Positions 56,901-64,000 of a stretch of DNA of 64,000 nucleotides are shown piece by piece. The translations under genes were made by a program, and so were the position numbers. The notes below the pieces were generated by a model. The model saw only the letters and a program-made list of their open reading frames with translations, was not told the DNA's origin and made no database searches. Location of the stretch: contig OZ005606.1 in the NCBI GenBank assembly GCA_963930655.1, positions 19,880,001 to 19,944,000 of the forward strand, in the 5' to 3' direction. Position 1 is the stretch's first letter, and each line of letters opens with the position of its first letter. This DNA is from Myrica gale (taxonomy: Eukaryota; Streptophyta; Magnoliopsida; Fagales; Myricaceae).

Positions 56901-58014
56901 AAAATGTCAAAAATGTAAACAATAGGGACTTGTACAGTAATTAAGTACTTTTATCTAAATACCTAAATTATTAAGAGTGTCAAATATCAAAAATATTTTC
57001 TTGAAAATATTTTAAAAGAATAGCCAAACACTGCAAATAAAATTTTTTTTCTTGAAAATGTTTCAATGAATTTTTTTTTACTTAAAATAATAGTTTTACA
57101 AGCAAACAAACTGATACTTAATTTATTTTTAATCCGATATATTAAGCTTCAGGTAATTTTATTTAATTACAGCTCCATTAATCACGCCGATTGATATTAT
57201 TTATTTAATATGCTCCATAAGCTTAAACAAAAAAGAGAATGACGTAAATGACCTTCAGAACTGAGAAATGGATATTTATAAAACTATTATACTAATATCC
57301 AAATTAATAAAAAATTTAACTCAGAATTTGGCACTAATATCCGCGATTGAATATATTTACTATTAAGCTCACGAATTATTTTCTAAATAAAGCAATATTC
57401 ATTCATTTAAATACATGACATGTACATCGGACATCTTCGTACGTGACTACGTGCCTTGAGTCATTATTTCATTGGCCAAGCAGTCATTCTTCAATGAAAT
57501 TGAATTGAGAGATCCACCCACGAAAATGATATTAAAGAGTATATTTTTTTGGCAAAAAAGAAAAAAAAAATTATTGTGTTGAGATTTGACCAAGAAAGAC
57601 ATGAAAGTTATTGTTTTATCCATTTAATCTAAATTAGAAATGCAACCTTATCCTTTTAAAAAGAAGAAGGAAAAGACAAAAGTCTCTGCATTATGGAATT
57701 GTTAACCCATCCGATGGAAAGTGTAGTTGGGCTTAAACAAGATTGTTATATATACTCGCCGGCCTATTCGAATTGAAGCCCATGTGCTTCGTGTTTATCA
57801 TCCTCCCGCTTATCATTATTGTCACGAGTTTTCTTCATGGTTTGATGTTTTCCAAATATCGATTAGCTATAAATCCTTGAATCTTCGGCGCTTCAGTAGA
57901 TCCAAATGCACCACATATAATTGCAACTCCTTTGCCTTCTGTGCACTAGAATATCCAGCTACTTCCTCACATCATCGTCGTTTTTCAAATATGTGAATGC
58001 TTCGTCTCATCATG
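56901..58014. other. no gene recognised
   Basis: AT-rich. The ORF at 57727-57996 has no motif I recognise. Confidence 0.45.
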
Positions 58015-58215
58015 TCAAAAGGCGAATTTCTCAACATTCAAGTACCCTATCTTTTTGCTCACGAATTTCTTAAGAACTACTATTGAGAGATAATCTGGGT
58101 CAAGGTTGCCTATGTGATCAACCTCGCCTCCATCGTAGACATCCAACGATTGACTTAGAGATTCGCTGTGATGTAAGAATATATGCACCATCTCTGAATA
58201 TAGAACAAAAAGTTT
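58015..58215 (-). pseudogene. MULE transposase N-terminal (PB1-like) fragment
   Basis: The minus-strand frame reads YDGGEVDHIGNLDPDYLSIV, then a KKFVSKKIGYLNVEKFAF stretch. This is the GGEVD...D.D..S..E....KELGY pattern at the start of plant MuDR-type transposases. It is the same domain as at 15443-15230 but a different, better conserved subfamily. The rest of the transposase is absent on both sides. Confidence 0.68.
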
Positions 58216-58265
58216 GTCAAGACTGCAATGACATAAGACTTCTTTTAATAAAGAATAGAACATAA

Positions 58266-59039
58266 TAAATTACTGCACATAAAAATGATAATAACAAATA
58301 TATGGCTACCAATGAATAGACATCACCTTATAGAAGAAAAATAAATATTCATATATATTATCCCATAATATTAACATATTGAAGACAAGGGCACAAAGAG
58401 TTCGTCAGTGGTCAACTTTAGAATAGCACATCAACTTTAGATTACATCACATTATTTCAAAACTTTCAACTAGGTTGTCAGTGGTCAAGAGAATCCTTCA
58501 ACTATGCTAGAAATAAAAATCTACAAACATATGACTCAAGGGGAATGAAAATTTACAAAAAAAATCAAATTTTACAAACATACTACACACCCATAGTGAC
58601 TCGATGGAATGTCGGGGAAATCAAATTTACAAAACATCCTTGAATACTGCAGCCACTAAATTGCCGTGCTTATTTTTTTGGACATTTGAAAAAATATTAC
58701 AAACTCTTGAATAATATGACTCAATTGTTTAATTTAGTTTCGAGATACACAAGGGGGACAAATATTACAATCTAAGTTGGTCTGGTTACTACTCATACAA
58801 ATCAATAAATACTGTTGCCCATAAAGTGGGGACCACATGGAGATATTCTATAACAACTAAATGTAGGACAAAGCACGTGCAGACAAACAACATTTACACC
58901 CCTAGCACGACAAACAACATTTACACCACAAGCCCAAATGTCAATGCCAAACCAACACCACCATATAAATGGAACCATCCACTCATGAATAAAGAACAAA
59001 AACAACATATGGGGCAAATAGTAGAAAGGGACATGAAGT
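58266..59039. other. no gene recognised
   Basis: AT-rich, with repeated AAATTTACAAA-like words (58550-58640). ORFs at 58802-59044 on both strands overlap one another and look fortuitous. Confidence 0.45.
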
Positions 59040-60292
59040 TGTAATTCCCAGGATTAAGGCAACCCAAAAGGGGGGTGAATTGAGTTTCAAAACTTTTTCG
59101 AAACTCACCCTTAAGAGTGTGTTTGCTAGTTACAAGTTCCACAAAGAGAATCGATTGCAATAAAGGATTAAACACAAGAATGTATATTGTAACTCACATA
59201 TGCAAATTAAAGTTTTGAACAAGAAACTAGTAGCACATAACAAGGAGATAAGGGAAAAGAAGTAAACACAAGATTTTGAAGTGGTTCCGTAATCCCGCCT
59301 ACATCCACCTCTCAAGCTCCTTTATCGAGACCTTGAGGTTTCTCCACTATGCTCCCTTCAGCCAAGGAAAAGGTTTACTTACACTTTAGCTTGAAAAACA
59401 CCTATTCAAGCCTCAAAAATGAGTTTGAGAACAAACCTCTCCAAACTCTTTCTTTCGATGAACAACCCTCACCGAAAGAAAACAAGAGAATCACTCTCTT
59501 AGAAATGTAGAAGAATGAACGAAAATGCCCACTAAGATCCCTTGATGGAGTATATGTTACAATGAAAGATTTCTATCTCTTTGGTTTCACACAATAACAA
59601 GAATGTGAAAGTGATGATTATGTGTGAATGATGTCAGAAGAATGACTCATAGGTTTTTGATCACTCTTAGCCTTAGTAAAATGATTTTGGTCATTCAGCT
59701 ACATTTATTAGGCTTAGAGAAGACTTTAAATAAGCATAATAAGAAAAGTAGCTGTTACTAGCCGTTGAGAGTCGATTTGTCAAAAATCACAACGAGTCGG
59801 TCGTTAGCTGCAAGTTATCGTTATCCTAAGGGTCAGAATATCTGAACTCATAATGGATCTATTTTAAAAGTTAAACAGGTATACCACTATACCAAACGAT
59901 CGTAGGCTGGTCAACCTCTACAACTTAAGCACATGATCTGATTCTTTAAAAACCACGATTTTGACAAACTTGAATCATCTAATTTTAAAGACTAACTTCC
60001 ATAAGTATACAAAAGGTGTGAGAGTTTGATCGAGGATAATTTGAATCTATTAAAATGTTTTTAATCTTCCAACAACTGGTAAATGGTTTATGTAAATTTT
60101 GAAGACTTATGCATGTGTGTGGTTCAAATCCTTGTTAAAGATGAAGTCTAGAGTTACAAAAATTATCCTAGAAACTTCCATTGAAAGGGATGTTGTTTGA
60201 TCGTTCCGTGCTTATTTTGGATCTTCTTTAGTTCTTATTTCAATTATTTCTATTGTTATCATCAAAACATTGATTGTAACTAAAAGCCAACA
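59040..60292 (-). mobile_element. Sirevirus-like copia solo LTR (minus orientation)
   Basis: On the minus strand it starts TGTTGGCTTTTAGTTACAATC (60292) and ends ...GGAATTACA (59040), with the GAAACTCAATTCACCCCCCTTTTGGGTTG motif just before the end. The flanks are GAAGT (59035-59039) and TAAGT (60293-60297), 4 of 5 identical. 1253 bp. The same family as 16998-17819 (shared CCGTTGAGAGTCG, AACGAGTCGGTCG, AAGTTATCGTTA), distinct from the TGTTAGCCC family. A TATATACTCC-like segment lies near 59550 on the minus strand. Confidence 0.85.
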
Positions 60293-61126
60293 TAAGTGAC
60301 TAACCTTTAACTTTTTTTTCCTTTCCAAAATAGAAAGGGGGACCACACTGTGCGAGTCAAAGTCCAATGGAATCTCACTGAAAGGCAACCTTCTTCTCTT
60401 CCAACAAAGTGCAAATCCTTCTTGTTGACTTCGAATCGGGGGGAAAAGCACTCATTGCAGATTAGGGCTGTGATGTGTATTTACTGGATGCAGATGAAAT
60501 TGGGGGAAAATTGTCTAAGGGAATCGTGGTGGGGGGGAGAGAATGGGATTCAACTTATCCCGAATTCAAGTTTTTTTTTTAAATTTTTACTGACGTGTCA
60601 ATAAGGGAGTGACGTGGCAGCTGACTGGGCAAATGACTTGGCAACCGTAGGCCCAGAGGACACGTGAGGTTCAGTTGTTGGTGCTGATATGTTTATTTTT
60701 GCTGCGTCATCACTTCCCGTTAGATTTTCAAAACGGGAAGTGGACGGATGGACAAGTTGTAGAATAAAGATTTAGCTTAGGGGTATGAAAACAACTTTTT
60801 TTTTTACCATAGTGGTATATCTGCAACTCGAGCATACTACAAGGGCATGAGGTGCATTTAAGCCTAGTTTAAACTATTATATTTTAGTGATTATATGTAA
60901 TATAAATTATTATACAAAATAGAACATAATAAAAAATGTTCCTATTCTAGAACCGACAGTGCATCTAAGTATATTGAGTTTAAATGAGTCGGAGCAATGA
61001 TACTGTCAACATATTCCTTGTTTTTGCACGTAAAAAAATGTTACTAAAGATTGTGCCCATTAGTTGCCACGCCTAGACACATGGCTCTTGAATGCAATGG
61101 ACTGAGTAGAATTTTATCCTAGAGCT

Positions 61127-61130
<4 letters not shown>
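60293..61130. other. intergenic with MULE-end-like phrases, no gene
   Basis: 60590-60740 (GACGTGTCAATAAGGGAGTGACGTGGCAG, GACTTGGCAACCG, GCGTCATCACTTCCCGTTAG) has the CCACGTCA-rich style of MULE terminal arms, but no partner was found. Otherwise nothing was recognised. Confidence 0.45.

Positions 61131-61172
<42 letters not shown>
61131..61172. repeat. (AT)n microsatellite
   Basis: About 20 uninterrupted AT units. Confidence 0.97.
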
Positions 61173-61175
<3 letters not shown>

Positions 61176-61329
61176 ACCATAGGAAGGGGTTGTAGCTAGG
61201 GCAAGACCTTTTGTAGAAAAAGTTATATGAAACTCAATCAGAAATTCTCATCTTAATTATTTGTTTTCTTCACGATCCGATTGAGTATATTTATTATGGC
61301 CTGTTTTATATTAACTTACACTACTAGAA

Positions 61330-62650
61330 ATTTGACATTTAGTGACGAAATTCTCGGCGACAAAATGAATTTCGTCCCTAAAAATAGGTATTTGGTGACG
61401 ATTTTTTTTGTCGCAAATTTCGTCACTAAAGGTTTGATGCATGAAGAAATAAAATTTTCGTCAATAAAACTTAATTTTTTGTGACAAAAAGTTACGTCAC
61501 ACAACGGTCGATCATTACTTTTATGACGAAACGCTCCGTCACAAAATACAATTTGTTTGGCAACGAAATTACGTCGTCACCATTATCGATCGATCAGTAG
61601 TACATAAATGGATCGATCATTGAAAAATTAACATGTGGCAATGTATAGTGTTGGAGTAGTACAAACACTGATTGATCGTCGCGTGTAACAGTAAGGAAAT
61701 GTGGGACTTCTATCGATCATTATATTATACTGATCGATAATTGATGCAATGAATGAAATTCTGCATTAACCGTCACTTTTTGAATTGTCGTTCGATCGTT
61801 GCATTTACGATCGATAGTTGATCCAACGAATGGTAAAGCGCCACGTGTTGGAACTGAACACGAGCGATCGGTGCATTTACCGATAGATTGTCGCTAACGA
61901 TTATATGAATAAAGCGAACTCATTTTACAATTTATCTCTACAAATTCTCACCAAATATTCTCAACTTTCTACAATCGAGTTCATGCTGCATTGTCTTCCA
62001 AAGTGTGTGGAATCTTCTCCCGCTATCATCTACATGAAAGGTACGTACTTATGTTGTCTTTTAAGCGGTTTTATATTCATTTTTAGTTTTTTTAATTATG
62101 CCATATAATCCATTTAGGTTCGCAAAAAATGTAGTTTTTTTTAGTGTTAACGTATGTTTTAGGAGTTTATGATTGTTTAGAGATCAATTTGGGGCGATTT
62201 TGGGCATGTTTTGGGTTATTGTAGGAACTGTAATATTTTTCGAGTCATCCCCACGACGATCGATCGTATGTTCAAGGTGATCCATCTTTATGTAGTTGGT
62301 GAGAAATGACGATCCATCGCCAGAGTTCAACGATCGATCGTGAAATGCTCGATCGGCGATCAAAACCGTGTGTTTAGATTTGTAGATAATTGATCGCATG
62401 TGGGACCGATCGATCATTACTTAAAACTGTGCGTTTTATTTGAAGATGATTGATCGTCTATTCAATTACTGATCTCTTGTGTAATACGGTGCGTTTTGGT
62501 GTATCTACTGATCCATCACCAAGTTAAGCAATCGATCATGCATTTCGCCGATTGATCGGTAGGTTTAAAACACACAGTTTTTGTATAAGCAATCGATCCC
62601 TTAAATATGCAATTGATTGTTACATTTAGCGATCGATCGCGGTAATTAGC
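61330..62650. repeat. subterminal repeats: TCGTCAC and GATCGATC fields
   Basis: First block: alternating GTGACGAAAT and ATTTCGTCAC-type units (61340-61580). Second block: more than fifteen occurrences of CGATCGAT/GATCGATC or one-base variants, in both orientations, between 61580 and 62650, typically 20-60 bp apart. This is consistent with clustered transposase-binding motifs. Confidence 0.85.
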
Positions 62651-62755
62651 GATAGATCTTCATTTTGTTGCAACTTAATTATTTCAAATTTTAATAATAT
62701 TATTGTGATATTTTATTAACACATATTTATATACATTTGTTGCAGCATACCTAAA

Positions 62756-63882
62756 ATGTCAGGAGCCAAGCGTTCTTGCACTTTGAGGACCGGGGCGGGA
62801 TCATCGTCCCAAGAGCTGGAAGCCACTAATCTGGCGATGACCCTGAAGAGTCAAATTGACTACTTGAAGGGGTGGCCGGTGGCCAAAGAGCATCTAGTGA
62901 TGCTCTTAGATTTTGATGAGTTATTGTACGTGGAGCATTCCCTCTACCAGCTCTTCGAGTACCAGGGATTCCTGCATCAGCTCTCCTGGGTAGATGATTT
63001 TTGTGTGGACACCTTGGTGCACGATTTCTTCTGTACACTTGTCTCGGTAGATAGAGCACTTGAGTTGCAGCTGGAAGTGCGAGGGGTGCAGTTCATATTC
63101 TTGGCAGACATCATTGTCGATTTCATACATCGGAGCCGGATATGTGGACTCTGATGATAGGGGAGACCTCTGTAGTTGTTGGCAGCATAATCAAGTTGAG
63201 TGAGTTCACTGCGTTTTGGCTGATTTTGCTCCTCATTTGGACGCCGAAAGTGGATGGTAGAACTCATGGTATAGAGATCCCGTTTGCTAGAGCTCATTTC
63301 ATGCACTTGTTGGGTCAGTAGACTCAGATAGATTTCCTGCTATACATGTTTGAGCTGATCATGGATGAGGCTTGGGGAATTAATGATTTTAGCCTCCCAT
63401 ACGGTGTGTTCCTGACTCAGTTTCTCATTTCCAGGGGTATCGTGATCGCTGACGGGGAGAATCAGAAGAGGGTTATGAGCGCACTGAACAAGTTCACCTT
63501 GTCTTGGAGCAGGGGGCAGGAGGGGGCATTGAAACGTCGGTTCGCTCGTAGAGCAGCACGACCATCGATCGACGCCGGACCGAGCAGATCAGAGGCACAT
63601 CTTGAGAGGGGAGCGCCTCAAGTGCCTCATCTCTGGGTGGCCCAGCTATTTGCGGCCTTCGATAGTCTTGTCAAAGCGACTGTGAGGTCTGCTCTATGGC
63701 CTCTTGGGGAGCATATCGAGAAATTGGAAAAAGAGATAGCGTGGTTCCGGGAAGACCAAGAAAAGCATCGAACCGCCTTTGAAGGAGAGTCCACTGTTGC
63801 GATGTTGCGCAACAAGACAGTCGTGGCTCATATGACGCACGTCGACGACGAGTTGAAAGAAATCAAGAAGACCCTGGATTAG
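62756..63882 (+). pseudogene. plant-transposon protein (PF20167/Transposase_32-like) ORF, disrupted
   Basis: Follows a TTTGTTGCAG acceptor-like sequence; ATG at 62756. The first segment (to 63154) reads through a FFCTL..., LEVRGVQFIF block. A one-base frame change at about 63140 moves the continuation to another frame (GETSVVVGSIIKLSEFTAFW, GIEIPFARAHFMHLLG), which meets TAG at 63319-63321. The C-terminal segment 63346-63882 has the SLPYGVFLTQFLISRGI signature, a basic spacer and a coiled-coil-like tail. The order (HDFF, R-G-V, inner-helix, SLPYG) resembles the putative plant transposon protein domain common in large plant transposons; its biochemical role is not known to me. Confidence 0.6.
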
Positions 63883-64000
63883 TTCAAGACAGAGGCAAAT
63901 TCACAGAAGACTCCCGGAGAGATTCCTGATGACGTGCCGACTTTCCATGATAGTTTTACTATCTATTTTGGACATACATTTGGATTTCTGTTTTTATTTA

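Larger units (their letters stand above)
61319..64000 (+). mobile_element. second CACTA element, left part (continues beyond window)
   Basis: Begins CACTACTAGAAATTTGACAT, a classic CACTA terminus. Subterminal GTGACGAAATT / AATTTCGTC(A/G)C units run in both orientations to about 61580, followed by a field of CGATCGATC words to about 62650 and then an ORF region. The right terminus is not in the window, so the target duplication cannot be tested. Confidence 0.8.

Overview
The window is a gene-poor, transposon-rich stretch of plant nuclear DNA, almost certainly from a eudicot. Evidence for this is intron-split plant gene families with AG-acceptor/GT-donor junctions, Ty1/copia and Sirevirus-like LTRs, MULE, hAT and CACTA elements, and an endogenous pararetrovirus. 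I cannot name the species from sequence alone. Two genes look intact: a three-exon ankyrin-repeat/PGG membrane protein of the At2g01680/ITN1 type (minus strand, 3682-9057, exons join to 533 codons plus stop) and a single-exon calmodulin-like protein with four EF-hands (19619-20191). A third, a five-exon plastid SET-domain (Rubisco LSMT-like) gene at 43611-47848, is recognisable over its whole length but carries a frameshift and two nonsense codons, so I call it a young pseudogene.

Layout. 1-3120: 3' part of a Ty1/copia element with one premature TAG. 3682-9057: ankyrin gene, with a 1.6 kb hAT-like insertion in intron 1. 11033-16653: a MULE of 5.17 kb (290-bp terminal inverted repeats, near-perfect 9-bp target duplication) nested in another repeat. 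It has a decayed transposase on the minus strand and, converging on it from the opposite end, a decayed GRF-zinc-finger small gene. 16660-19256: LINE RNase H fragment, a truncated LTR and a foldback MITE. 19619-20191: the CML gene. 21728-22925: LINE and hAT transposase remnants.

24850-41640 (minus strand) is an endogenous caulimovirid. After subtracting three later insertions it is about 7.3 kb, which is the size of a full pararetroviral genome. Its polyprotein (movement protein, coat protein, protease, RT, RNase H) keeps one reading frame through most of its length and across the CACTA insertion, broken by stops. A second ORF overlaps its end. The insertions are two independent Sirevirus-type solo LTRs (target duplications AATAT and GGAAG) and a 5.88 kb CACTA transposon (target duplication TGT). 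The CACTA itself carries exons of an NPSN11-like SNARE gene and a MITE. A second, partly deleted duplicate of the viral region follows at 41890-42255. 42794-43024 holds a fragment of a class-II phospholipase A1 gene beside a MULE-like end.

The right third holds the SET pseudogene, a small conserved-looking ORF (49547-49831), a SINE-like fragment, two more solo LTRs (53247-54587 plus, 59040-60292 minus), foldback elements and, from 61319 to the window end, the left part of a second CACTA element. That element contains an ORF resembling the plant-transposon protein domain (Pfam Transposase_32/PF20167 type) and a dense field of GATCGATC motifs.

Most striking: (i) the four-layer nest of virus, Pack-CACTA, solo LTRs and MITE; (ii) capture of an NPSN SNARE gene piece; (iii) a MULE with a convergent GRF-zinc-finger second gene, laid out like maize MuDR; (iv) solo LTRs with paired TGTCGACA palindromes spaced about two helical turns apart. 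All calls are from reading the sequence; no database search was run.
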